Assembly: GCF_005405485.1 (NCBI RefSeq)
Contig: NZ_BJED01000001.1
Coordinates: 1-64,000, forward strand
DNA: 64,000 nt
Direction: 5' to 3'
Source: Enterococcus hulanensis
GTDB lineage: Bacteria > Bacillota > Bacilli > Lactobacillales > Enterococcaceae
The notes under the pieces are model-generated. The model was not told where the DNA came from. It ran no database searches and saw nothing but the letters and a program-made list of their open reading frames with translations. The translations under genes and the position numbers were made by a program. This document shows positions 33,322-43,796 of this stretch, one piece after another (position 1 is the first letter of the stretch; the number at the start of each line of letters is the position of its first letter).

Positions 33322-33375
33322 GCGAATTCAAGGTGGTAGCAGATCAGTGATCATATTTAGAAAAGAGGAAAATAA

Positions 33376-35223
33376 ATGAATTATCAACAAACAGCAAAAG
33401 AAATCTATAATGCCGTTGGTGGCAGTGAGAACATTCAAACAGTGACTCATTGTGTTACTCGGTTACGCTTAACATTAAAAAACCAAGGACAAGTAGACGA
33501 TGAGAAAGTCAAAACCATTCCAGGTGTTATGGGCGTAATGAAAAAGGCCGGTCAATATCAGGTGATAATGGGGAATGATGTAGCGAATTATTATCGTGCA
33601 TTTAGCAAGCTGGGGGATTTTGGCTCAGCACCTGTTGCTTCAACGGAAAAGAAAAATATATTTGAACATTTAGTAGAAACGATTTCCGGCTGCATGTCTC
33701 CGTTGATTCCGGCTTTGTTAGGCGGTGGAATGATCAAAGTTTTATTGATTATTTTGCCCTTATTAGGAATATTAAATGAAACATCTTCTACGTATGCAGT
33801 TCTTACTTTTTTTGGTGATGCGCCGTTTTACTTTATGCCTGTGATGCTAGCGTTTACCGCTGCACAAAAATTTGGCGTAACTCCGATGTTAGCTGTTGCG
33901 GTAGGTGGAATAATGCTGCATCCGAGTTTTGCTACGATGGTCACAGCAGGTGATCCGATAGACATTTTTGGGTTACCAATCACATTGGCGAGTTATGGTT
34001 CATCGGTTATTCCGATTTTGATCATGGTTTGGCTGATGAAATACATTGAGGCGTTTTTCAATCGTATTATTCCAGCTGTGATGAAGAATCTTTTGCAGCC
34101 TTTACTGGTTTTATTGTTATCAGGTGTAATCGCACTTGTTGTCGTTGGTCCATTAGGCACATTTGCAGGACAAGGTTTATCGGCAGCAGTGATTTGGATT
34201 CAAGCAAAGGCTGGTTGGTTAGCCCTAGGTTTAATGGCAGCTTTCATGCCGTTAATTGTTATGACAGGAATGCATTGGGCGTTTGCCCCAATCTTTTTGA
34301 TTGCCTCTCCAGCCTCACCAGATGTTTTAATTTTACCAGCTATGCTTGCGGCGAATGTCGCTCAAGGTGCGGCAGCATTGGCTGTTTCAATGAAGGCTAA
34401 AGATAAAGATTTGAAACAGGTAGCCTTAGGAGCGGGAATTTCAGCTTTATTAGCAGGGGTGACTGAACCAGCTTTGTATGGTGTGACATTAAAATACAAA
34501 AAACCATTATACGCAGCGATGATTGCAGGTGGCTTATGCGGAATCTTTATGGGAATTACTGGAGTGGAATCGTACGCCTTTGCGGTGCCATCACTTGTGG
34601 CACTTCCGCAGTTTATTAATGGGAGCGTCGATGGAAACTTTATCAATGCGTGTATCGTAGCTGTTGCTTCAATCATTATCACCTTTATGTTTACATGGTT
34701 CTTTGGTATTGATGAGGAAGTTACAACAGAAACTGCTGTTTTAGAAGTTGTCGAAAGCGGTAGCGGTGATCCCAAAAAAGTTTTAGCACCTGTGAAGGGC
34801 AGAGTTATTCCTTTAGAGAAGGTCAATGACTCAGCATTTTCCAGTAAAGTGATGGGACAAGGAATTGCAATCATCCCTGAAGAAGATACGATCGTTGCGC
34901 CTTTTGATGGAACAGTATCTGCTCTTTTCCCAACGAAGCATGCGATTGGCTTGACTAGTGAGGCGAATATGGAACTGCTGATTCATGTCGGAATTGATAC
35001 GGTGGAATTGAATGGCAAGTATTTTGAAAGTCTTGTTGCAGTTGGCGATAGGGTTAAGGCAGGGCAGCCACTGTTAACCGTTGATTTTGCGGCTGTGAAA
35101 GCTGCTGGTTATGACACCGTGATTCCGATCGTGGTGACAAATAGCGATAGCTTTATTGATGTCGTACCAAAGGATGAAATGAAAACAGCAGATTATGAAG
35201 AAGCAATTCTGTACGTGATTTAA
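33376..35223 (+). CDS. PTS beta-glucoside enzyme IIBCA
   Basis: The 615 residues hold all three domains: EIIB (T-V-T-H-C-V-T-R-L-R-L, Cys26), EIIC with about ten membrane segments (G-M-H-W-A-F-A-P, G-V-T-E-P-A-L-Y-G) and a C-terminal glucose-type EIIA (L-L-I-H-V-G-I-D-T-V-E-L, His537). It imports and phosphorylates a beta-glucoside. The complete IIA could also serve the IIA-less permease at 21592. It is followed 31 bases later by a GH1 phospho-glucosidase, the expected partner. Confidence 0.94.
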   Translation: MNYQQTAKEIYNAVGGSENIQTVTHCVTRLRLTLKNQGQVDDEKVKTIPGVMGVMKKAGQYQVIMGNDVANYYRAFSKLGDFGSAPVASTEKKNIFEHLVETISGCMSPLIPALLGGGMIKVLLIILPLLGILNETSSTYAVLTFFGDAPFYFMPVMLAFTAAQKFGVTPMLAVAVGGIMLHPSFATMVTAGDPIDIFGLPITLASYGSSVIPILIMVWLMKYIEAFFNRIIPAVMKNLLQPLLVLLLSGVIALVVVGPLGTFAGQGLSAAVIWIQAKAGWLALGLMAAFMPLIVMTGMHWAFAPIFLIASPASPDVLILPAMLAANVAQGAAALAVSMKAKDKDLKQVALGAGISALLAGVTEPALYGVTLKYKKPLYAAMIAGGLCGIFMGITGVESYAFAVPSLVALPQFINGSVDGNFINACIVAVASIIITFMFTWFFGIDEEVTTETAVLEVVESGSGDPKKVLAPVKGRVIPLEKVNDSAFSSKVMGQGIAIIPEEDTIVAPFDGTVSALFPTKHAIGLTSEANMELLIHVGIDTVELNGKYFESLVAVGDRVKAGQPLLTVDFAAVKAAGYDTVIPIVVTNSDSFIDVVPKDEMKTADYEEAILYVI

Positions 35224-35251
35224 GTTGGATCAACGACTGGGGGAAGAATAA

Positions 35252-36664
<1,413 letters not shown>

Positions 36665-36675
36665 TTGAAGAAAAG

Positions 36676-36715
36676 GAATTCATCCTCTTGAGATATGAGA
36701 GGTGGATTCTTTTTT
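36676..36715 (+). terminator. Terminator of the BglG-controlled operon
   Basis: GAATTCATCCTCT pairs with AGAGGTGGATTC-type sequence with G-U pairs, around a short loop, followed by TTTTTT. It starts 12 bases after the GH1 stop codon. Confidence 0.78.
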
Positions 36716-36800
36716 CCATTTTTCCGATAGACTTCCGTCATGTAAACGAATACAATTGCATTAACGCTAGTTTTTAGTTTGCGATTGTGGAGGCGAAGAG

Positions 36801-37949
36801 ATGGAGTTTATTGGTGTTTTGTGTCTGATTTTAGTGAGTGTCACTGTTGCGAGCCATTTTTCGCGAAGAATCGGTATACCAGCGGTGATCGGGCAGCTGC
36901 TCGTGGGTATTCTGCTGGGAAATGGGGGACTGAAAATCGTCCATCCGGATATTCTGGTGACGGATTTTTCTGAGATCGGAGTCATTTTACTGATGTTTCT
37001 TGCAGGGATCGAAAGTAACTTGCCGCTGCTGCGAAAGTATTTTCGGCCGGGGGTGTACGTGGCTTTGCTGGGGATTCTATTCCCGTTGTTACTGGGAACC
37101 GGCAGTGGCAATCTCTTTGATATCCCATTTAACCAGTCCTTTTTCTTTGGGTTGATTTTGGCGGCAACGTCTGTCAGTATTTCGGTCGAAGTTCTGAAGG
37201 AATTAAAAGCAGTCAACACGAAGGAAGGTTCGACGATTCTAGGAGCCGCAGTCGTTGATGACATTTTGGTGGTCTTGATCGTTAGTCTGTGTATGCCCTT
37301 ATTGGGAGTTGAAAGTACCAGCGACCGATCTCTTGGCTTCATGCTGATCGCGCAGGTTCTCTTTTTCATCGCGGTCTTCTTCTTGATTCGCTGGGGGGCG
37401 CCTTATTTGATGGAGTTGAGTAAAAAAATATTTGCTCAGTCTTCTGTGATTATCGTTTCTTTGACGTTGTGTCTGAGTATGTCCTATTTGGCTGATTTCA
37501 TCGGACTAAGTTCAGTGATCGGAGCGTTTTCTTGCGGGATTGCGATTGGTCAGACGAATGTCTGGAAAGATGTGCGTTACAATATTGAGGCGATCGGTTA
37601 TGCCGTGTTTATTCCAGTCTTTTTTATCAGTATCGGTTTGGAAGTGACCTTTGATGGTCTGACTAAGCAGCTGCTGTTTATCATTGTTTTTACCGCTATC
37701 GCCATTTTTTCAAAGCTTTTGGGCGGATTTCTCGGTGGAAAGCTGTCGGGCTTTGGGAATCAAAGCAGTTTAATGGTGGGTTCAGGGATGGTTTCTCGCG
37801 GAGAAATGGCTCTGATCATTGTGCAACTGGGCTTTCAGGCGCATTTAGTAGTTGGAAAACACTATTCTTCTATTATTTTGGTCATCCTGTTTACGACCTT
37901 ATCGTCGCCATTTTTACTAAAATATTTTACGAAAAAACTGTATTCATAA
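36801..37949 (+). CDS. Cation/proton antiporter, CPA2 (Kef/NapA-like) family
   Basis: The 382-residue membrane protein has about 12 hydrophobic segments. Visible family features are G-Q-L-L-V-G-I-L-L-G-N-G near residue 35, F-L-A-G-I-E-S-N near residue 70, and A-A-V-V-D-D-I-L-V-V near residue 150, whose aspartate pair is the ion-binding site in this superfamily. It exchanges Na+ or K+ for protons. There is no C-terminal TrkA-N domain. The decayed gene at 15750-16493 is a close paralogue, so this is the surviving copy. A bidirectional terminator follows, facing the next gene on the minus strand. Confidence 0.9.
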   Translation: MEFIGVLCLILVSVTVASHFSRRIGIPAVIGQLLVGILLGNGGLKIVHPDILVTDFSEIGVILLMFLAGIESNLPLLRKYFRPGVYVALLGILFPLLLGTGSGNLFDIPFNQSFFFGLILAATSVSISVEVLKELKAVNTKEGSTILGAAVVDDILVVLIVSLCMPLLGVESTSDRSLGFMLIAQVLFFIAVFFLIRWGAPYLMELSKKIFAQSSVIIVSLTLCLSMSYLADFIGLSSVIGAFSCGIAIGQTNVWKDVRYNIEAIGYAVFIPVFFISIGLEVTFDGLTKQLLFIIVFTAIAIFSKLLGGFLGGKLSGFGNQSSLMVGSGMVSRGEMALIIVQLGFQAHLVVGKHYSSIILVILFTTLSSPFLLKYFTKKLYS

Positions 37950-37952
37950 AAA

Positions 37953-37990
37953 AGGCCTGTCACGTTTAAAGCGTGGCAGGCTATTTCTTT
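37953..37990. terminator. Bidirectional terminator between convergent genes
   Basis: GGCCTGTCACG and CGTGGCAGGC pair with one G-U around TTTAAAG. A-rich sequence precedes it and TATTTCTTT follows, so it can work for the antiporter (+) and the YczE-like gene (-). Confidence 0.75.
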
Positions 37991-38591
37991 AGTCTTTGGC
38001 TAAAGAGATCACGGGGGACAATAAGAGAAAGCTGATCACCGTACCTTCTCGCACCATCAGGGTCAAATGGAAGATAAAAGTCAGCAGCAAAGCGATCGCG
38101 ATACAGAATAGATCAATGCTGTAGCGGTAAAACTTGAAGCTATGAGTGGTTCGTTCGGCTAAAAATAAACAAAAGGTCTCGATCGGGAATTTAAGCAGCT
38201 GATACTTCAAAACTTTTCCTGTCCCGATCCCGGCGATGATCGTCCCCAAAATGAACAGCAGGCATTTTAACAGATAGGAATGGAGCGTAAAAAGCGGGAA
38301 AACAAAATAGGTAAACAGATTGATTGCTGAGCCGAAAAACAATAAAGCAATACTCATCGTCAGATAGTTTTTCAGCTTAGGCTGCCGATCTAGCAGCAAA
38401 CAGGCAATCAAAAATAAGAAATTCAAGATAGCAGTGATAGTCCCGATTTTGATCTGGCTAAATTCAGCCAATGTAGCATTCAGCGAGTTGAAGCTGCTGA
38501 CGCCGATGCTGGCTTTCAATGTCAAGCTGATCCCAAAAGCACTCAGCAGATAGTAAAAAAAGGAAAGAGTTAAATTTTTTCGATTCATCAT
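37989..38591 (-). CDS. YczE/YitT-like integral membrane protein
   Basis: The 200 residues form about five hydrophobic helices. The N-terminus F-G-I-S-L-T-L-K-A-S-I-G-V-S-S-F-N-S-L is characteristic of the YczE family, often annotated as DUF6198 or YitT-like. Function is not established for the family. It is divergent from the Crp/Fnr gene with an 88-base shared promoter region, so that regulator probably controls it. Confidence 0.82.
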   Translation of the reverse strand: MMNRKNLTLSFFYYLLSAFGISLTLKASIGVSSFNSLNATLAEFSQIKIGTITAILNFLFLIACLLLDRQPKLKNYLTMSIALLFFGSAINLFTYFVFPLFTLHSYLLKCLLFILGTIIAGIGTGKVLKYQLLKFPIETFCLFLAERTTHSFKFYRYSIDLFCIAIALLLTFIFHLTLMVREGTVISFLLLSPVISLAKD

Positions 38592-38679
38592 GATTGTTCC
38601 TCCGATAACTAATTGATAGGATGAGTATGCCGGAAATAAAAAATGACAACTAGGAGATATAGCCTAATTAGGAGAAAAA

Positions 38680-39348
38680 ATGAAAAAAGAAAACTATGAT
38701 GAATCAAACAAGCACAGCTTGAACCACCTGCAGCTGCCATTTTTGACTAAGTCGATCTTAAAGCAAAGCTTCGTAATCGACTATGACCGCAACGAAAAAA
38801 TCGTTAGTCAGACGACTAAACTTGATTATCTCTATATTATATTGGAAGGAAAAGCCCGCATCATTCAACAGGAACCGAATGGAAAGAACCTGATCCTGCA
38901 GTTTCTTGAGACTGGTGATTTTATTGGGGAGCTGACGCTGGTGAAGGCAGAAGCAACGCCTAAAGATGTGATCGCGATCGATTCTGTTCGCTGTTTGGCG
39001 ATTCCGCTGGGAGTGGTGGAAAGTACTTTAATGAAGCAGCCCGAATTTCCGACCTTTATCGCTCAGTACATCGGAAAAAAACTTCTGCTGCGAATGACGC
39101 ATTTTTCAAATGCTCAAACCTTTGAGTTAAAATATCGTCTAGCGGCATTATTAGTAGAAGTTGCCGTAAACGATCAATACAGCGAAAACAATACACAGAT
39201 CGCCGATTATTTAGGCGTCAGCTACCGCCATTTAACACACACTTTCAAATACCTGCGGGACAATGAGTATATTGAAAAAAATAAAGGCGGATATTTAATC
39301 GATCAAAAGAAGCTTCATGAGCTGATTCGAGCGGGGAATGATGCTTAA
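38680..39348 (+). CDS. Crp/Fnr-family transcriptional regulator (YeiL-like)
   Basis: The 222-residue protein has a cyclic-nucleotide-binding-type beta-roll (residues 30-120, with L-E-T-G-D-F-I-G-E-L-T-L) and a C-terminal winged helix (N-T-Q-I-A-D-Y-L-G-V-S-Y-R-H-L-T-H-T-F-K-Y-L, residues 170-192). The arrangement and length resemble E. coli YeiL. No N-terminal cysteine cluster for an iron-sulfur centre is present, so it is not a classic oxygen-sensing Fnr. Its divergent neighbour, the YczE-like membrane protein, is the most likely target. Confidence 0.88.
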   Translation: MKKENYDESNKHSLNHLQLPFLTKSILKQSFVIDYDRNEKIVSQTTKLDYLYIILEGKARIIQQEPNGKNLILQFLETGDFIGELTLVKAEATPKDVIAIDSVRCLAIPLGVVESTLMKQPEFPTFIAQYIGKKLLLRMTHFSNAQTFELKYRLAALLVEVAVNDQYSENNTQIADYLGVSYRHLTHTFKYLRDNEYIEKNKGGYLIDQKKLHELIRAGNDA

Positions 39349-40000
39349 AAAACATGAAGAATAGACACTTGGTTTGTGAAAGAGACGGACTCGTCTCATG
39401 AACAAACAACCACAAAACAAAAGCCGAACGACTTTGCAGCTATCAAGAATGATAGTACAAGGTCGTTCGGCTATTTAGCTTTTTATAAAGATTACCAGCA
39501 GGTCGCTTAAAGAAGATGCAGATTGTTAAATGAAGCACAATAACTTCAGTCTTCCATGAAATTGTTGATCTTAAAAAAAACTATTTCTCCGTATACTTAA
39601 GATATCAAATGAATAATAAAAAAATTATAAAATGGATTGAACTTTCAATCGAATTGGTTAAAAACTTTTTAAAAACTTAAAATTTTTGTTTTTTAAAAAT
39701 TAGCAGGTATTAGTTTTGGTCTACATGTCTTAATTCATCCAATAGATTAAAACCAAACAAAAGACGGTGTTATTTAAGCGTTATATTTCTGTTAGTAGAA
39801 GCATAACTCTTATCGAACACAATTGTAATGTAACGCTCATTATCTATTAAATTAAAATTATCAATGTATTGCTTTGGTTTCGTAAAAAACGTATTAATAA
39901 TCGGTTTATTATAAGTTAATTATCAAATTTTTTAAAAATAATTATAAAAAATGGGTTTTTGATGTGTTAGGATTTTGAATGTGAAGGAGGTGAGAAAAAG
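39349..40000. other. Long AT-rich gap upstream of the WxL locus
   Basis: Over 650 bases hold no convincing gene. A composite terminator lies at 39422-39485. The rest, 39540-39990, is very AT-rich with many T and A runs and probably carries the promoter and upstream elements of the WxL operon. A TATACT at about 39592 is a candidate -10 box, without a clear -35. Confidence 0.6.
39422..39485 (+). terminator. Composite hairpin terminator
   Basis: AGCCGAACGACTTT pairs with AAGGTCGTTCGGCT (14 pairs, one G-U). The loop itself contains a second small hairpin, CTATCAAGAATGATAG. A T-rich tail (ATTTAGCTTTTT) follows. It lies 74 bases after the Crp/Fnr stop codon. Confidence 0.75.
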
Positions 40001-42670
40001 ATGAAGCGACGGAGAATATTTTTTTTATTATTAATCATTCTGCTTCCGAATAGCAACATTTTTATCGCAGAGGCTAAAGAGGCGTCAACTTCTTCGTCAA
40101 ATATGACTGACAAAATAGAGCAGAGTAATAAACAAAACATAGAAGCGACTACCAATACCACTTCAACGGAAGAAAATATTCAAGAAAGCTACAATTCTGA
40201 GTCAAAATTTGAAAGTGAACAAACGGAAAAAACAAAAAGCATGACAGAAAGTTCATCCGCCAAAGATCAAGAAAGCGAAAGCTCAGAAACGAAGGATGAT
40301 GTGCAAAAGGCTATGAAGACCGATGCTGAGTTGCTGGCTGCTAATGAGGCTGAGGTGAGTAATTGGACAGATTTTGTGAATGCGATTCTAAACGAGGATA
40401 TTACCAAAATTACGCTAACCGCTAGTTTTGATAATCCCAACGCCTCGGATGTTAGACTCTCCACTTATGCAAGGAAAAATGATTTAGAAATTGACGGGCA
40501 AGGCTATCGCGTTAATTTTAAGGATTCCTCGATCTATCTTGCTTCGCCGAAAAATGCTATAGGATATTTCCAAATGCATGATATCATTTTAAACCAAAAT
40601 TATGCTGGTGCTTATTCTGAAGATATCGTTGGTACACGTTTGATTACTGCAAATGGTGTTAAGTGGAAATATCGCTTTGGAAACATCACTACAGAATCGG
40701 GTGTACAGCGGTTAGCTAGGGCTTCTCATTCAGAAGTAAGAGTTTATGGAAATATGAATATCAATACTCGTGCAGAAAACTTCTATTTGGGCAGTCTCAT
40801 TATGGAAGACGGAACAATTTATAAAGGAAACGTAAACTATTATGATTTTTCAGTTTTTTGGTATAACGAAGCAGCTAATGCTGGTTCTACTGGGGCTTCC
40901 AGAGAATTTACGATAGGAAAAAATTGTCGTGTTGATGTTGGTCAAACACAAACCTCTGGTCGAACATATCCCGCTGTGTATCACCATTATCTTTCGTTGA
41001 CTGTTGGGGAAAATAGTACCTACAACGTTGATATGCCAGGAAATGCGGTACGTTTTGACGATGCGGGCGCCGGTATGACGATTAAAAAGGGCGCAATCGT
41101 GAATTTGACGAGTAAACAAACATCAGGTTCGGTAGTAGCCTTTAGTAACAATAATACCTATTTAAATGCGGAACCAGGCAGCTATTTCTATGTCATCGGA
41201 ACAAGTAATCAACCATTGATAAATATCTCGGCTGATGGGCTTGGAACGGGGAGCGTAGTTCGCACAGGAAATTCATTTATTTTAAACAGTCCCGCTCAAT
41301 ATGACTTGCGAAATTTGAATAATAGTCAGACCGCTGTGAATGTTGCTTATATCAATTATTCAGCTAACACTTTCGCGATTTCCGATTCAGATATCGATTT
41401 ATGGAAGGTCGGTATTCCTGTTTTAGGACCTTCTAGTGAAACATATGCGAAAGTTCCTAATTTGAATGTTGTGGGAAGCGGTACGAGAGAGGTCGTTACG
41501 ACACCGGTTGCTGGATTAGACCAGTTTAAGCAAGCGAATTATCGACGGATTTCGGGGATGAATCAGAATCCAAAGATCGAATGGACGGCGGTGACTGATG
41601 CGGATAAGACGATCAAAGGGCGCGTGATTATTGGGGAGGTTCCTGATAACAACGGCTTGGTCGCAGGGGAGATCAAGTATATTCCAGTCTATGCCTCAGA
41701 AAATCAGGCGAAGGTCACGTTGACGGACACTCATGGAAACGTTAGAGCCGATTTATCAACAGATGCCAACGGCTATGTATCCTATTCAGATACAAATGAT
41801 CCGATCCAGTTTCAAAAAGCCGGAGAAAAAATTTCTGGTATTGCTGAACGAGGACCGTGGATCACGCCAGATCCAATCGAAACAACTGTTATTGATGCAA
41901 CACCACCAGAACCCGCTAAAGTAGACCATTCGGACGCCATCCAAAGTACTACTAAAAAACTAACGGGAACTGGGGAGCCTAACAGTATTATAACATTAAC
42001 CGTTAATGATCAGCCATCGGGAATTGCCGGTCAGCTGGTCGGCGCGGATGGAAAATGGGAGATCGATATCTCCAGCTTGAACCTTGTAAAAGATGATGTA
42101 CTCCAATTCTTCTTACAAGATCAAAGCGGCTTGATTACAGGCCTCAGTGAAGCCGAGCGACCAAGCACGAATAACGCAATCGGGAATATCAATCCTAAAA
42201 ATGATATGACCTATCGTGACGCAACCTTCAAAGCAGCAACAAAAGCTACTGTGGTCGGTTACCTGTCTTTAGCTTCGGTTCCAGACGGTCTTGAGTTTGG
42301 AGACAATCAAGTATCGAACAAGACCGAAAACTATCGGCCAACGATCAGTGGTGAGCTGGTCGTTTCAGATACCCGCGGCGGGGCGAAAAAACCATGGCGA
42401 TTGACCTTGAACCAATCAGAAGAATTAAAAAACGGCACGATTTCACTTGGGGATGCGCTTTACTACACGTCTCAATTAGGCGAAAAGCAGATCACGACAG
42501 CGACGCAAATCGTTGAGTCGGGAGAATTTACTGCTGACGGGTCGAAGAATATCTCGGCCGATTGGCAAGGCAGCAACGGATTTAAGCTGACGGTCCCAGT
42601 CGAAAAACAACGTGTAGGCGATTATTCAGGAAAATTGTCATGGAAACTAGAAGATGTCCCAGGAAATTAG
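40001..42670 (+). CDS. Large WxL-domain surface protein with beta-helix-like and Ig-like regions
   Basis: The 889-residue protein has a signal peptide (M-K-R-R-R then L-L-L-I-I-L-L, about 25 residues) and a Ser/Thr/Glu-rich stretch to about residue 110. A region of some 400 residues follows whose alternating beta pattern resembles pectate-lyase-like right-handed helices. An Ig-like module (T-G-T-G-E-P-N-S-I-I-T-L-T-V, near residue 655) precedes a C-terminal WxL domain with P-W-R-L-T-L near residue 800 and the closing L-S-W-K-L-E-D-V-P-G-N. WxL domains bind peptidoglycan non-covalently. The ATG follows AAGGAGGTG. It heads the operon and is probably the main exposed component of the complex. 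Confidence 0.9.
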   Translation: MKRRRIFFLLLIILLPNSNIFIAEAKEASTSSSNMTDKIEQSNKQNIEATTNTTSTEENIQESYNSESKFESEQTEKTKSMTESSSAKDQESESSETKDDVQKAMKTDAELLAANEAEVSNWTDFVNAILNEDITKITLTASFDNPNASDVRLSTYARKNDLEIDGQGYRVNFKDSSIYLASPKNAIGYFQMHDIILNQNYAGAYSEDIVGTRLITANGVKWKYRFGNITTESGVQRLARASHSEVRVYGNMNINTRAENFYLGSLIMEDGTIYKGNVNYYDFSVFWYNEAANAGSTGASREFTIGKNCRVDVGQTQTSGRTYPAVYHHYLSLTVGENSTYNVDMPGNAVRFDDAGAGMTIKKGAIVNLTSKQTSGSVVAFSNNNTYLNAEPGSYFYVIGTSNQPLINISADGLGTGSVVRTGNSFILNSPAQYDLRNLNNSQTAVNVAYINYSANTFAISDSDIDLWKVGIPVLGPSSETYAKVPNLNVVGSGTREVVTTPVAGLDQFKQANYRRISGMNQNPKIEWTAVTDADKTIKGRVIIGEVPDNNGLVAGEIKYIPVYASENQAKVTLTDTHGNVRADLSTDANGYVSYSDTNDPIQFQKAGEKISGIAERGPWITPDPIETTVIDATPPEPAKVDHSDAIQSTTKKLTGTGEPNSIITLTVNDQPSGIAGQLVGADGKWEIDISSLNLVKDDVLQFFLQDQSGLITGLSEAERPSTNNAIGNINPKNDMTYRDATFKAATKATVVGYLSLASVPDGLEFGDNQVSNKTENYRPTISGELVVSDTRGGAKKPWRLTLNQSEELKNGTISLGDALYYTSQLGEKQITTATQIVESGEFTADGSKNISADWQGSNGFKLTVPVEKQRVGDYSGKLSWKLEDVPGN

Positions 42671-42678
42671 GTGAGTAG

Positions 42679-43071
42679 ATGAGACGATTCGTGATAAATA
42701 GTTTATTGATGATGCTGGTGCTCTTTACTACTGTGCCTGTCTTTGCGGCAGAAGCTAATTATGATAGTAACGGAGTCACAGCGTTTTATGGAAAATATGA
42801 ATACCCAAAAGAAGAACCTGAAAAGGAAAAGCCGGCTGAAAAAACAGAAGCTGATAGTGAAGCGGCAAATGAGACGGTCCAACCAGCAGCACCTGCTGCG
42901 TCAAGCAGGTTGGCAAGTACATTACCTGTTTATAAAGGTGAGGGAGCCATTCTTCCGGTGACGGGAGATACCTCTAGTGGGCTGACTTCATTGCTTGGTG
43001 TTGCCTTATTGGCACTTCTCTTTTTCAAACTGAAGGAGGTGGAGAACACTGAAAAAAATACGATTTGTTAG
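42679..43071 (+). CDS. Small LPxTG-anchored protein of the WxL locus (CscD-like)
   Basis: The 130-residue protein has a signal peptide, the A-N-Y-D-S-N-G-V-T-A-F start also seen in the WxL proteins, a Glu/Lys/Pro spacer, and a C-terminal L-P-V-T-G-D sorting signal with a hydrophobic helix and short charged tail. WxL clusters usually include one such small LPxTG protein, thought to tie the complex covalently to the wall. It begins eight bases after the large WxL gene. Its 3' end overlaps the start of the next WxL gene by 23 bases. A dedicated sortase lies downstream at 46468. Confidence 0.9.
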   Translation: MRRFVINSLLMMLVLFTTVPVFAAEANYDSNGVTAFYGKYEYPKEEPEKEKPAEKTEADSEAANETVQPAAPAASSRLASTLPVYKGEGAILPVTGDTSSGLTSLLGVALLALLFFKLKEVENTEKNTIC

Positions 43072-43768
43072 TTTTCTCCTCCTATTTTCAACCTTTGCCG
43101 GCGGAATCATGGCGCAGGCCGAGGATACAAACACGCATATGAACTATCAAAGCGGCGGCGGGTCAGCAATCAAACCGCTTGATCCACTGCTGCCAGATCC
43201 CACCAAACCGGTGATACCCGTTGATCCTACTGATCCAACAGGGCCGCCTGCCGGAACTGGCGGAAGCCTTTCGCTCGATTTTGCCTCCGGTTTTCAATTT
43301 GGCAATCAAGCGATTTCTACTAAAAATGAAACCTACTATGCTCTTCCGCAAGAATATACCGACTTTGACGGGACAAAGAAAAAAGGTCCCAATTATGTTC
43401 AGATGACGGATGTTCGAGGAACCGGAGCCGGGTGGCAATTGAGTGTGAAGCAGAATGGACAGTTTCAAACGTCAGAAGCACAAAAGCTTGAAGGTGCCGA
43501 ATTGCAATTCAAAAATGGCGAAATGATTTCAAATCTTTCAAGTACTTATGCGCCGACTGCCAGCACAACGATCGAAATGCCGTTGGATGCGGAGATCGAT
43601 GTCGTGACTGCCAACAGTGAAAAAGGGATCGGCACATGGCTCTATCGCTTTGGCTCAGATGAGTCCAGTGGCGGGCGCTCGGTTCAACTGACCGTTCCCG
43701 GCAGTTCAGTAAAATATGCAAAAAAATATCAAACTTCCTTGACTTGGAGTTTAAAAAACGTACCTTAA
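43049..43768 (+). CDS. WxL-domain surface protein, probably from a CTG start
   Basis: The first ATG (43109) would begin inside the signal peptide. Reading the frame upstream gives K-K-I-R-F-V-S-F-L-L-L-F-S-T-F-A-G-G-I-M-A-Q-A, a perfect signal peptide. Its first codon is CTG at 43049, nine bases after AAGGAGGTGG. No ATG, GTG or TTG is available there. From CTG the protein has 239 residues: a signal peptide, a P-V-D-P-T-D-P-T-G-P linker, and a WxL domain with G-W-Q-L-S-V-K-Q and the final L-T-W-S-L-K-N-V-P. It lacks the usual last G-N. It overlaps the preceding LPxTG gene, so translation is coupled. Confidence 0.85.
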   Translation: MKKIRFVSFLLLFSTFAGGIMAQAEDTNTHMNYQSGGGSAIKPLDPLLPDPTKPVIPVDPTDPTGPPAGTGGSLSLDFASGFQFGNQAISTKNETYYALPQEYTDFDGTKKKGPNYVQMTDVRGTGAGWQLSVKQNGQFQTSEAQKLEGAELQFKNGEMISNLSSTYAPTASTTIEMPLDAEIDVVTANSEKGIGTWLYRFGSDESSGGRSVQLTVPGSSVKYAKKYQTSLTWSLKNVP

Positions 43769-43796
43769 ATAAAACATTATTGTGAGGAGAGAAATT

